64,000 nucleotides of DNA, from contig JACQFQ010000045.1 of assembly GCA_016199985.1 (NCBI GenBank), forward strand, positions 1-64,000, written 5' to 3'. Source of the stretch: Verrucomicrobiota bacterium. Its GTDB lineage: Bacteria > Verrucomicrobiota > Verrucomicrobiia > Limisphaerales > UBA11320. The notes below the pieces were generated by a model. That model saw only the letters and a list, made by a program, of their open reading frames with translations, was not told where the DNA came from and ran no database searches. This document shows positions 34,903 through 42,345 of this stretch, in pieces. How positions within the stretch are numbered: position 1 is the first letter of the stretch; each line of letters starts with the position of its first letter. The position numbers were made by a program, and so were the translations under genes.

Positions 34903-36081
34903 CTACGTTGGGCCGGGCGTTTGGCGGGCGTTGACAACGAGCTTTGCCAACCGCGATTGGATCTCCCTCTTCAGGCTCTCGAAGTAATGGACGGCTTCCT
35001 GAAGATCGGCGGAGCGCGCGTAGTGGATGAGCGGGTCGAGAAGCCAGAGTTCGGTGGGCGAGATTTCACGAACGGGCTCGCCCCGTCCTTGGCGCAGATC
35101 AAGCCACTGAACGCTCGATGGGATATGGGCGGAATGTTCCCGGAGATTGGCGATGACCTCTTCGATGATCGGGCCCGCCGACTCTTCGGCTCCGTAAGCG
35201 CGAACTGCCCGCCCGATTTCCACCACTCGCTCGCCCAGCGATCGGATCCGCGCCGCGCCAACAATCCTCAGGACATCGCCGATCGTGACGACGGTGAATC
35301 GTCCGTCCTCCCCGATGGCGGAGAGCTGCCCGAGCAGGTTGGCGACGAGATTCACCATGGCTTTGTCGAACTCGACTCGGGTGGGCGTCGCTCCCTCCGC
35401 GAGCTCGACATGGAGCCCTCGCTCCCGGAGCAACGCGTGCGCGCGATGCCGGGTGGCTGTGTCGCCGCCCGCGATCTTCGTCACCCCCGGAGGGCCTGGA
35501 CTATACTGCGCCTCCGCGCCTTCGCCATCGCGGATCCCTGTCTGGATCGTGACTCCGCGGAGCAGCTTTCCCACGATGCGAGGCATCAGGTGGGGCCAGA
35601 GATCGGGCAGGCGGCCCATGAGCGTCGCCTCCTCCAGCTTTTCGATGAAGACCTGACGAATGCGTTGAAAGTAAATGCCGTTCGAACAGAGCGCGAGCGC
35701 GGGCAGGGGAAGATCATCGAGGGTCAAGCCCTGCCTGCTGTGGGCTGTTTCAAGGAGACCGACGCACGCGGAGAGGGACGGCAGCAGCTGATCCGGGTTG
35801 GGGCAAACCAGCAGGAGCTCCGGGAGCCTTCCCTCCCGCGAGCACGCTTCCAGGTCGCCGTGGAGCCGCGTGGAGAGGTCGACGCGATGAGAGCCCTTCG
35901 CGTCGAGGATCTGGAGCCTCCCCGCGTTGCGGAGAGTCGCGGCGCTTCGCGAGCCGGCGCGCTCCACGAAGAACACGGAGTCGTCCTGGGCGGCGAGGGA
36001 TCGCGTCAGGTGATAGTAGAAGCTGACCCCCAGCGCTCCGGCGGGGAGGATGCCGATCGAGCCTCTGGCGAGTTGTCCCAT
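34903..36081 (-). CDS. Conserved protein with ApbA/PanE-like Rossmann N-terminus
   Basis: A 392-residue protein. The N-terminus (GSIGILPAGALGVSFYYHL) resembles the nucleotide-binding loop of ketopantoate-reductase-like enzymes, and LPELLLVCPNPDQLLPSL fits the next strand. The rest (about 160-390) is helical and contains TPTRVEFDKAMVNLVANLLGQL, similar in style to the helical C-domain of that superfamily. Catalytic Lys/Glu positions cannot be assigned with confidence. It lies 20 bases after the ACT-domain gene on the same strand, so they may be co-transcribed. Pantothenate synthesis is not implied. Confidence 0.5.
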   Translation of the reverse strand: MGQLARGSIGILPAGALGVSFYYHLTRSLAAQDDSVFFVERAGSRSAATLRNAGRLQILDAKGSHRVDLSTRLHGDLEACSREGRLPELLLVCPNPDQLLPSLSACVGLLETAHSRQGLTLDDLPLPALALCSNGIYFQRIRQVFIEKLEEATLMGRLPDLWPHLMPRIVGKLLRGVTIQTGIRDGEGAEAQYSPGPPGVTKIAGGDTATRHRAHALLRERGLHVELAEGATPTRVEFDKAMVNLVANLLGQLSAIGEDGRFTVVTIGDVLRIVGAARIRSLGERVVEIGRAVRAYGAEESAGPIIEEVIANLREHSAHIPSSVQWLDLRQGRGEPVREISPTELWLLDPLIHYARSADLQEAVHYFESLKREIQSRLAKLVVNARQTPGPT

Positions 36082-36101
36082 GACGGTCGACGTTGGGCCT
36101 G

Positions 36102-36509
36102 TCAGCCGGGGAGCGATTCAATCACTTCCCGGGCGCGCGCGAGGTTGGAGACTTTGAAGACCATTCGCATCTCCTTCTCGGATGAGTCCTCGGTGCCGTA
36201 GGCGTAGTCGATGTTGATTTGAGCGCCGGCCATGGCGTCCGAGACCGCGGCCAACTGGCCGGGGAAGTCCTTGAGGATGACGACGAGCACCTCGGCCTCG
36301 ATGACATAGAGGCCAGCCTCCGCCAGCAATCGCTTGCACAGGGCGGCGTCGCTGGGGATCAACCGGATCATGCCCTGCTCGATGTTATCGACGACGGTGA
36401 GGTCCCGAATGTTGATGCGATGTTCCGCGAGCTTGTGGCAGACGGCGGCCAGGCGGCCCGGCTGGTTTTCGATCGCGACCGAAAGTTGGCGTGCAACCGC
36501 GCAATGCAT
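36102..36509 (-). CDS. Tandem ACT-domain protein
   Basis: A 135-residue protein made of two ACT domains. The first reads RQLSVAIENQPGRLAAVCHKLA and the second LVVILKDFPGQLAAVSDAMA, each with the typical Pro-Gly-x-Leu ligand loop. Such free-standing ACT pairs bind amino acids and act as sensors or regulators. The start at 36509 (MHCAVARQL) is chosen since the domain begins directly after; the frame is open up to 36614. Neighbours do not reveal the ligand. Confidence 0.85.
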   Translation of the reverse strand: MHCAVARQLSVAIENQPGRLAAVCHKLAEHRINIRDLTVVDNIEQGMIRLIPSDAALCKRLLAEAGLYVIEAEVLVVILKDFPGQLAAVSDAMAGAQINIDYAYGTEDSSEKEMRMVFKVSNLARAREVIESLPG

Positions 36510-36692
36510 GGGGCCGCACACTGGAACAACTCCGTCCGCGACGCAACCCGACAACTCAACGGCGCATCCTGACGATCGGGGCATTGCGAGGAAGCGTCCC
36601 CAACGGCCGAACATGGGCGGACGACTCCCTGTTTTGCCATTGCTTGCGTTTCATGAAACCTCCTAGCGTTCCCTTCAGTCCAATCGGAAGTC

Positions 36693-38798
36693 ATGAGTTT
36701 CCTTGCGCCATTGTTCCTGATCGGTGGGTTGGCCGTCGGCCTCCCCATCCTCTTTCATCTTATCCGGCGCACCATCCGCGAGAAGCAGACTTTCAGCTCC
36801 CTCATGTTCCTGCTGCCCACGCCGCCTCGCGTCACGCGTCACAGCAGGCTCGAGAACCTTTTGCTCCTGGCGCTCCGCTGCCTCGTTCTGTGCCTGCTCG
36901 CGCTCGCGTTCTCCCGGCCCTTTCTCCAAACAACCGCGACCAACGACCCGTCGCAGTCGGGCGCGAAGCAAACCACCCTCCTCCTGGACATCAGCGCGAG
37001 CATGCGGCGGGAGGATCTTTGGGCCCAGGCTTTGCGCGCCGCCGAACGCGAGATCGATGCCGCGACGCCCGCCGATCTTCTCGGGCTCTACGCTTTCGAC
37101 CAGCGCCTCGTCCCGCTCGTTTCACTCGAGCAGTTCAAGGCGCTGCCTGTGAACGAGAGGAAGCCGCGGCTGCGACAGGCCCTTGCCGCGCTGAAGCCGG
37201 GATGGGGTTCGGCGAACCTGGGGCGGGCCTTGATCGCCGCGGCCGAAACCATGGAGGGGTCCGGCCACGGCGCCGGCGTGTCCGAGGGGGCTCACCATAT
37301 CGTCGTGGTCTCCGATCTTGCGGAGGGATCTCGCCTCGACGGACTTCAGGGTCATGAATGGCCGAAGGGGCTCGCAATCCGGCTGGAGGCCGTGAAAGCC
37401 CGGCAAGTCACCAACGCGGGACTCCATCTCCTCCCCGCGCGGCCCGAGGACGAGGACGCGAAGGGCGGAACGGTGGTGCGCGTCCGTGTCAGCAATTCCG
37501 CGGATTCACAGCGCGAGCAATTCCGGCTGCGATGGGAGGGCGGAACAACGAACACGTCGGCGCTCGAGGTGTACGTTCCACCCGGACAAAACCGTGTCGT
37601 CACGACGTTGGCGACATCCCTTGAGTCCGCGCGCGCGATTCTCGAGGGGGACGACGCGGGGTTCGATAACTCCCTGGCCTGGGTTCCGCCCGTGGCCGAA
37701 ACCGTCAGCGTGCTCTACATCGGCGCCGACGCCCCCACGGATCCCAATCAATCCGGCTACTACCTGCACCGGGCTTTCATCTCCACCCGGGCGCGGAGTT
37801 TTGATGTGGTCACAAAGAAGCCCGCGGAGCTTGTCGCTTGGGCGTCCGGTCCCATGGCGCACGAGTTGGCCGCGCTTGTTTGCGCGTCGGCGCTGGATGA
37901 CGCGCAGGCCAAGATCGTCCGCGATCTGGTGGCGTCCGGACGGACCCTCCTTTATTCGGTATCCGGCGCGGCCGCGGCTCCGGGCCTGGCGGCGCTCCTC
38001 GGCGTGGCGGAGATCAAGGTCCAGGAGGCGCCAAAACGGAACTTCAGCCTGCTCGCCCAGGTGGATTACCAGAGCCCGCTGTTCGCCCCGTTCGCCGACG
38101 CGCGTTTCGGGGATTTCACAAAGATCCATTTCTGGAAGCACCGCCAAATCGACAAATCCACCCTCCCTCGCGAAGCGAAGGTGCTCGCGTCGTTCGATGA
38201 TGAGAGTCCGGCCGTGTTCGAGGTTCCTGTGGGCAAGGGCTCGGTGGTTGTCCTCACCGCGGGCTGGAATCCCTCCGACAGCCAGCTCGCCCTGTCGACC
38301 AAGTTCATCCCTCTTCTCTTCTCCATTGTGGAGCGCAGTCACCCGGAGCGCGTCGCGCCGGGTCTGTATGGGATCGGCGACGGCGTCCCGCTCCGGGAGG
38401 TGTCCACCAATCGGGTCGCGACCGGCCAGGATTGGACGGTTCGGAAGCCTGACAAGAAGGAGGTGAAGATCGCCGCCGGGTCCCTGTTCGAGGACACGGA
38501 TCTTCCCGGGCTGTATCGGGTGGTGGAGACCGGGGCGCAATTCGCGGTCAACCTCGCCCCGGAGGAGAGCCGGACCGCCCCGATCTCGATGGACCATTTT
38601 GAGAAGCTTGCTCTGCCGCTGTTGAAGCCGGCGACCGATCAGGAGAAGGCTCAGAGCCAGGAGAAAGCGCGCATCCTCGCGGCTACGGAGTTGGAGAATC
38701 GGCAGAAGCTCTGGCGCTGGCTGATTGTGGCGGGCCTCCTGTTCGTGATGGGAGAAACGTGGCTGTCAGGCCGTATGTCCCGCCCGGTGCCCGTCTGA
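36693..38798 (+). CDS. BatA/VWA-domain membrane protein
   Basis: A 701-residue membrane protein. The N-terminal BatA domain (MSFLAPLFLIGGLAVGLPILFHLI, then LMFLLPTPPRVTRHSRLENLLLLALRC) carries two membrane segments. A von Willebrand A domain follows, with a MIDAS at DISASMR (99-105). The middle part looks like a glutamine-amidotransferase-like/VWA accessory region, and a third membrane helix (WLIVAGLLFVMGETWL) lies near the C-terminus. Bat proteins usually sit in moxR-DUF58-bat clusters, but here the gene is alone. Role: probable scaffold with an AAA+ MoxR partner encoded elsewhere. Confidence 0.85.
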   Translation: MSFLAPLFLIGGLAVGLPILFHLIRRTIREKQTFSSLMFLLPTPPRVTRHSRLENLLLLALRCLVLCLLALAFSRPFLQTTATNDPSQSGAKQTTLLLDISASMRREDLWAQALRAAEREIDAATPADLLGLYAFDQRLVPLVSLEQFKALPVNERKPRLRQALAALKPGWGSANLGRALIAAAETMEGSGHGAGVSEGAHHIVVVSDLAEGSRLDGLQGHEWPKGLAIRLEAVKARQVTNAGLHLLPARPEDEDAKGGTVVRVRVSNSADSQREQFRLRWEGGTTNTSALEVYVPPGQNRVVTTLATSLESARAILEGDDAGFDNSLAWVPPVAETVSVLYIGADAPTDPNQSGYYLHRAFISTRARSFDVVTKKPAELVAWASGPMAHELAALVCASALDDAQAKIVRDLVASGRTLLYSVSGAAAAPGLAALLGVAEIKVQEAPKRNFSLLAQVDYQSPLFAPFADARFGDFTKIHFWKHRQIDKSTLPREAKVLASFDDESPAVFEVPVGKGSVVVLTAGWNPSDSQLALSTKFIPLLFSIVERSHPERVAPGLYGIGDGVPLREVSTNRVATGQDWTVRKPDKKEVKIAAGSLFEDTDLPGLYRVVETGAQFAVNLAPEESRTAPISMDHFEKLALPLLKPATDQEKAQSQEKARILAATELENRQKLWRWLIVAGLLFVMGETWLSGRMSRPVPV

Positions 38799-39146
38799 GA
38801 AGTTCTCAGGGTTCGGTTGGGCGTCGCTTTTGAGGCTCTTCCCGGCGCGCATTCCTCCATCCAAGGAAACGGGAATTATATGAGGACACTACCCGGAATC
38901 CGGGTTCACGCGAAGCCGCGAAGCCGCGAAGGGGGAATCGGAATAATCTTCTCCTTGGTCCTCTCTTCGCGCCTTCGCGCCTTCGCGTGAGGCATTCCTG
39001 CCCGGCCTGTTTCCGGCCGGCAAATAGGTGTGAATCGAGACGTTCGGTGTTCGCATTGTCCAGCCTATCAACTCCGACCTACTCATCAAATGCCGCGTAG
39101 ATTGCAGGATGCCAACGCCTGAACCGGAGGAGCCGCCGACAAAACA
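38799..39146. other. Convergent intergenic gap with REP-like palindrome
   Basis: A 348-base gap between the convergent BatA-like gene and the minus-strand gene ending at 39147. Its only clear content is the large inverted repeat at 38906-38990. Confidence 0.7.
38906..38990. repeat. REP-like inverted repeat with GCGAAG units
   Basis: Two 26-base arms (38906-38931 and 38965-38990) are reverse complements with two mismatches. Each arm is TCACGCGAAG followed by two more CGCGAAG units. Similar GCGAAGGCGCGAAG repeats are scattered in many bacterial genomes. The location between convergent genes is typical for REP elements, and the hairpin could also stop transcription from both sides. Confidence 0.75.
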
Positions 39147-39629
39147 CTAGCGGTCGAGACAGTCGATGACAGCCTTCATGGAGAGCCACACCATCCCGAT
39201 ATAGTCGCGCGTGTCGTCGGTGGTATCCTCGTTGCCTTCCATCAGCGCCTCCAGAACGCTGCCGAGGAGCGGGCCCTGGCGATAGTTCTTGATGAACCCA
39301 ACCCCCTGGTTCATCCAGTCGAGCTCGGTGCCCTCGAGGCTTTCCATCATCTCCAGATTCTTCTTCTCCGCGTCCTCGATGTCTTCCTGAGTCACGATCC
39401 GCGGGTCGCTTCCCTCCGGGAGCATCGCCTTGAGCAGGCAGTAGCCGATCATCAGGATCACCCCGCGTTCCTCGGGCGGCATCATCTCCTCCTCGACGTA
39501 GAGCAGGTAGGCGGCGATGGCGGGTTGGCTGTTGAAAAGCGCCTGAACCTTCTCCTGCGTCTCCTCAGGCGGGGTGTCCAGCGCTTCATCCCAGATCGAG
39601 TCGACGATGTCTTGGGGAATGGTTTCCAT
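39147..39629 (-). CDS. Conserved hypothetical protein, acidic
   Basis: A 160-residue acidic, soluble, largely helical protein (DIVDSIWDEALDTPPEETQEKVQALF; EEEMMPPEERGVILMIGYCLLKAML). No signal peptide or known motif. It lies 80 bases after the NIL-domain gene on the same strand and may be the last gene of the SAM-riboswitch-controlled operon. I cannot assign a function. Confidence 0.6.
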   Translation of the reverse strand: METIPQDIVDSIWDEALDTPPEETQEKVQALFNSQPAIAAYLLYVEEEMMPPEERGVILMIGYCLLKAMLPEGSDPRIVTQEDIEDAEKKNLEMMESLEGTELDWMNQGVGFIKNYRQGPLLGSVLEALMEGNEDTTDDTRDYIGMVWLSMKAVIDCLDR

Positions 39630-39709
39630 GAATCCAGATTTGAAAGAATGAATCCTGACGGATGATCCGAGCGCGTCAAGTCGCCTGTCCGGAGGGCAAC
39701 ACGAAGGGA

Positions 39710-40006
39710 TCAGCTCTCGATGACGTTGATCTCAACCGGTTCGACGCTCACACCCTGCTTCTCGAGCCATCGCACGGCCTTCTTGATGACGGATCGCCGG
39801 CCCTCGAGCTCGAGGCAAAGGATTCCCAGAACGTCGGAGACGCTGGCCTGGCGGATGTTTGAGACGACCTCGAACTTTTGGGCCAGCTCCCAGATGACGG
39901 GCGACTGGATGAGCTTGGGGGGATAGGTCAGCCAGAAGCGGCGGCTCTCCTGGGCGGAGTTCGGCGTCTTTCGTTGCGGGGCTTGTTTTTTGCGCGGGGC
40001 AGGCAT
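39710..40006 (-). CDS. NIL-domain protein
   Basis: A 98-residue protein. After a basic, proline-rich N-terminus it is one NIL domain: RFWLTYPPKLIQSPVIWELA, VVSNIRQASVSDVLGILCLEL and VEPVEINVIES. NIL domains sit at the C-terminus of the methionine ABC transporter ATPase, where they bind methionine, and in NIL-ferredoxin proteins implicated in homocysteine formation. Here the domain is alone, without Fe-S motifs. It lies 27 bases after the sulfur-carrier gene in a SAM-controlled operon, supporting a methionine-related role. Confidence 0.88.
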   Translation of the reverse strand: MPAPRKKQAPQRKTPNSAQESRRFWLTYPPKLIQSPVIWELAQKFEVVSNIRQASVSDVLGILCLELEGRRSVIKKAVRWLEKQGVSVEPVEINVIES

Positions 40007-40033
40007 GAGGGGTGGTGGAAAGGGCCTGAGCGA

Positions 40034-40309
40034 TCAGCCTCCGGCGATCGCCGGGATGATGCTGATCTCGTCGCCGTCCTTGACCGGAGTGTCCTGGTTT
40101 TGGAGGAAGCGGATGTCCTCCTCGTTGACGTAGACATTCACGAACCGGCGCACCTCGCCGGACTCGTCGATCAAGCGCTCCTTGATTCCGGGAAAGCGCG
40201 ACTGCAGCTCGATGATTCCGGCGCCGATTGTGCCGGAGCTGATCTCAACGATCTCCTCGTTGTTGGTCAGTTTCCTCAGAGGAGTGGGGATGCGTACTTT
40301 GACTGGCAT
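40034..40309 (-). CDS. MoaD/ThiS-family sulfur-carrier protein
   Basis: A 91-residue ubiquitin-like protein: MPVKVRIPTPLRKLTNNEE, then GIKERLIDESGEVRRFVNVY and the C-terminal SIIPAIAGG. The terminal Gly-Gly is already exposed, so no processing protease is required before adenylation and thiocarboxylation by a ThiF/MoeB-type E1 (not in this window). Such carriers deliver sulfide for molybdopterin, thiamine, cysteine (CysO) or homocysteine synthesis. Its position, 11 bases after the threonine-synthase-like gene and under a SAM riboswitch, favours amino-acid sulfur transfer. A longer frame in this reading continues upstream but only shadows the enzyme gene. Confidence 0.92.
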   Translation of the reverse strand: MPVKVRIPTPLRKLTNNEEIVEISSGTIGAGIIELQSRFPGIKERLIDESGEVRRFVNVYVNEEDIRFLQNQDTPVKDGDEISIIPAIAGG

Positions 40310-40320
40310 AAATCGGGCGC

Positions 40321-41583
40321 TTAGGCGTTCACGGGGGCGATGTCGTCGACGGTGAGCAGAGCCTCGAACTCGCGGAGGCTCGGTCGGATCTCGCGCGGGA
40401 CTCCGGTGTGGCCGACGACGGCGTCCAGGGTCTTCAGGCCATTTCCGGTGATGCAGAGCACAACCGAATCCTTCGCCGGAATCTTTCCGGAGGCAATGAG
40501 TTTCTTCGCCACAGCCGCGGTGACTCCGCCCGCGGTTTCCGCAAAGATGCCCTCGGTCTCCGCCAGAAGCTTGATGCCGTCGCGAATTTCGGCATCCGTG
40601 ACGTCCTCCGCGGCGCCGCCGGTTTCTCGCATGACCTTCAACGCGTAGAAGCCGTCGGCCGGGGTGCCGATCGCCAGCGATTTGGCGATCGTGTTCGGCT
40701 TGACCGGCTTGAAGAAATCGAGCCCCGCCTTCTGCGCCGAGCTGATGGGGTTGCATCCCGTGGCCTGCGCGCCGTGGACCTTGTAGTCCGCCGACGACAC
40801 GAGCCCGAGCTTGATGAACTCCTGGTAGCTCTTGTGGATTTTCGTCAGCAACGATCCGGAGGCCATGGGGATGACCGTGTGATCCGGCAGCTTCCATCCG
40901 AGCTGCTCGGCGATTTCAAATCCCATGCTCTTTGAGCCTTCGGCGTAATAAGGGCGCATGTTCACGTTCACGAAGGCCCATCCGTATTTGCCCGCGATCT
41001 CGGCGCACAAACGGTTCACCTCGTCGTAGTGCCCCTTGATCCCGATCACCTGCGCTCCGTAGATGAGGGAGTTGACAATCTTGCCCTGCTCGAGATCCGC
41101 GGGGATGAAGACGTAGGCCCGGAGCCCCGCCGCCGCCGCGTTTGCCGCGACCGAGTTGGCGAGGTTCCCGGTCGAGGCGCAGGCCACGGTCGTGAATCCG
41201 AGCTCGCGCGCCCTGCTGAGAGCGACGCTCACCACCCGATCCTTGAAGGAGAGCGTCGGGTAGTTCACCGTGTCGTTCTTGATCCACAGCTCTCTCACCC
41301 CCAGTCGCTCCGCCAGGCGATCCGCGCGCACCAGCGGCGTGTAGCCCACTTGAAATCCGACGGTGGGCTCCTTCGCGACCGGCAGCAGCTCGCGATAGCG
41401 CCACATGGTTTGCTCGCGACGTTGGATGGCCTCCCGGGTCAGGGACTTCTTGATGGTCGCGTAGTCATACACCACCTCCAAGGGGCCGAAATCAAACTCG
41501 CACACGTGCGTGGCCGTCAGGGGATACTCGCGTCCGCACTCGCGGCACTTGAGCGCTTTCATGAAACCATTCGTTGCCTGCAT
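40321..41583 (-). CDS. thrC: Threonine-synthase-like PLP enzyme under SAM control
   Basis: A 420-residue fold-type II PLP enzyme of the threonine synthase family. An N-terminal zinc-ribbon-like segment (CRECGREYPLTATHVC) precedes the catalytic domain: VGYTPLVRADRLAERLG, the PLP lysine in YPTLSFKDRVV, CASTGNLANSVAANAAAAGL, MASGSLLTK and ETAGGVTAAV. By homology it converts O-phosphohomoserine to threonine. However, it is the first gene after a SAM-I riboswitch and is followed by a sulfur carrier and a NIL protein, so it may instead form homocysteine from O-phosphohomoserine. That alternative is inference. The start is ATG 41583; ATG 41562 is possible. Confidence 0.85.
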   Translation of the reverse strand: MQATNGFMKALKCRECGREYPLTATHVCEFDFGPLEVVYDYATIKKSLTREAIQRREQTMWRYRELLPVAKEPTVGFQVGYTPLVRADRLAERLGVRELWIKNDTVNYPTLSFKDRVVSVALSRARELGFTTVACASTGNLANSVAANAAAAGLRAYVFIPADLEQGKIVNSLIYGAQVIGIKGHYDEVNRLCAEIAGKYGWAFVNVNMRPYYAEGSKSMGFEIAEQLGWKLPDHTVIPMASGSLLTKIHKSYQEFIKLGLVSSADYKVHGAQATGCNPISSAQKAGLDFFKPVKPNTIAKSLAIGTPADGFYALKVMRETGGAAEDVTDAEIRDGIKLLAETEGIFAETAGGVTAAVAKKLIASGKIPAKDSVVLCITGNGLKTLDAVVGHTGVPREIRPSLREFEALLTVDDIAPVNA

Positions 41584-41626
41584 AATCGTAGTTCTTGTTC
41601 TCGCGTTCGAAACCCGGACCGGGAAC

Positions 41627-41658
41627 AAAAAACCCCTTCCCGGTTACGAGAAGAGGTT
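41627..41658 (-). terminator. SAM-riboswitch terminator
   Basis: On the minus strand AACCTCTT (41658-41651) pairs with AAGGGGTT (41638-41631), one G-U pair included, and runs into six T residues (41632-41627). Its 5' arm overlaps CTCTTCTC (41655-41648), which can instead pair with GAGAAGAG (41685-41678) at the 3' side of the aptamer's P1 helix, forming an antiterminator. This is the usual S-box off-switch layout. Confidence 0.75.
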
Positions 41659-41681
41659 GGAAATCGCAGCCAACGCGCTCT

Positions 41682-41796
41682 TCTCATCTTCCCTGGAGAT
41701 TCCTCCAGGCTGGAATTGGCACCTGGGCATCGCCTACGCTCGGCGATCGGTTGCCGTGGTGTCTTCGGGCCATACCCTCGACCACTCTTAATGAGT
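41682..41796 (-). ncRNA. SAM-I (S-box) riboswitch aptamer
   Basis: The minus strand shows the S-box core in order: ACTCATTAAGAGTGG, CGAGGGTATGGCCCGAAGAC, ACCACGGCAACC, the P3 hairpin ATCGCC/GGCGAT, GGTGCCAATTCC, the P4 hairpin CCTGGAG/CTCCAGG and GGAAGATGAG. P1 closes by CTCAT with ATGAG, and P2 by GTGGT with ACCAC. The spacing is normal for the class. Binding of S-adenosylmethionine stabilises P1 and favours the terminator downstream. It lies about 100 bases before the threonine-synthase-like gene. Confidence 0.93.
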
Positions 41797-41819
41797 TCGT
41801 TCCATCAACGAATGCGGAT

Positions 41820-41849
41820 ACAATGATTGCAGCTTGCTGTTCGTGTCAA
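41820..41849 (-). promoter_or_regulatory. Predicted promoter of the SAM-riboswitch operon
   Basis: The minus strand carries a consensus -35 box TTGACA (41849-41844), an 18-base spacer and CATTGT (41825-41820) as a weak -10. Transcription would start a few bases before the aptamer's P1, the right distance for a riboswitch leader. Confidence 0.6.
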
Positions 41850-41898
41850 ACGCTAATTTTTGGCCCGGATGGCGAGGGCCTGGCGGGGGAGGGAAATC

Positions 41899-42285
41899 TC
41901 ACGCGCCGATCGATGCTTGGTAATCCGAGGGGCTCATCAAGCTTGCGGCCTCGGTGGGGTTGCTCAGGCGCACTTTGTAGAACCAGCCATCGCCATAGGG
42001 CTGGCTGTTGACGAGGGAGGGATCGCTGGCGAGCTGGGGATTGACGGCGATCACTTCGCCGGAGACGGGGGAGTAGATGTCGCTCGCGGTCTTGACCGAC
42101 TCGACCACCGCGCAGGCTTCGCCGGCCGCCACCTTGCGGCCTTGCGCCGGGAGTTCGACGAAGACGACATCGGTGAGCTCGTGCTGGGCGTGGTCGGTGA
42201 TGCCGACCGTGGCTGTATCGCCTTCGACGCGGAGCCACTCGTGGGATTTCGCGTATTTCAAGTCAGCGGGAACCTTTGAGCTCAT
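41899..42285 (-). CDS. gcvH: Glycine cleavage system H protein
   Basis: A 128-residue lipoyl-carrier protein of the glycine cleavage system. The lipoylation site is the Lys in [14 protein letters not shown], and the N-terminal [13 protein letters not shown] and the [17 protein letters not shown] segments match the family. H protein shuttles the aminomethyl group between the P and T proteins. The start at 42285 gives normal length. gcvT lies 60 bases upstream on the same strand; gcvP is not in the window. Confidence 0.95.
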   Translation of the reverse strand: MSSKVPADLKYAKSHEWLRVEGDTATVGITDHAQHELTDVVFVELPAQGRKVAAGEACAVVESVKTASDIYSPVSGEVIAVNPQLASDPSLVNSQPYGDGWFYKVRLSNPTEAASLMSPSDYQASIGA

Positions 42286-42345
42286 AGCGACGTGACGAAT
42301 AGCCCAAAACCTTCCGGGCACAAAGATCTTTTTCCTGACTCCGCG

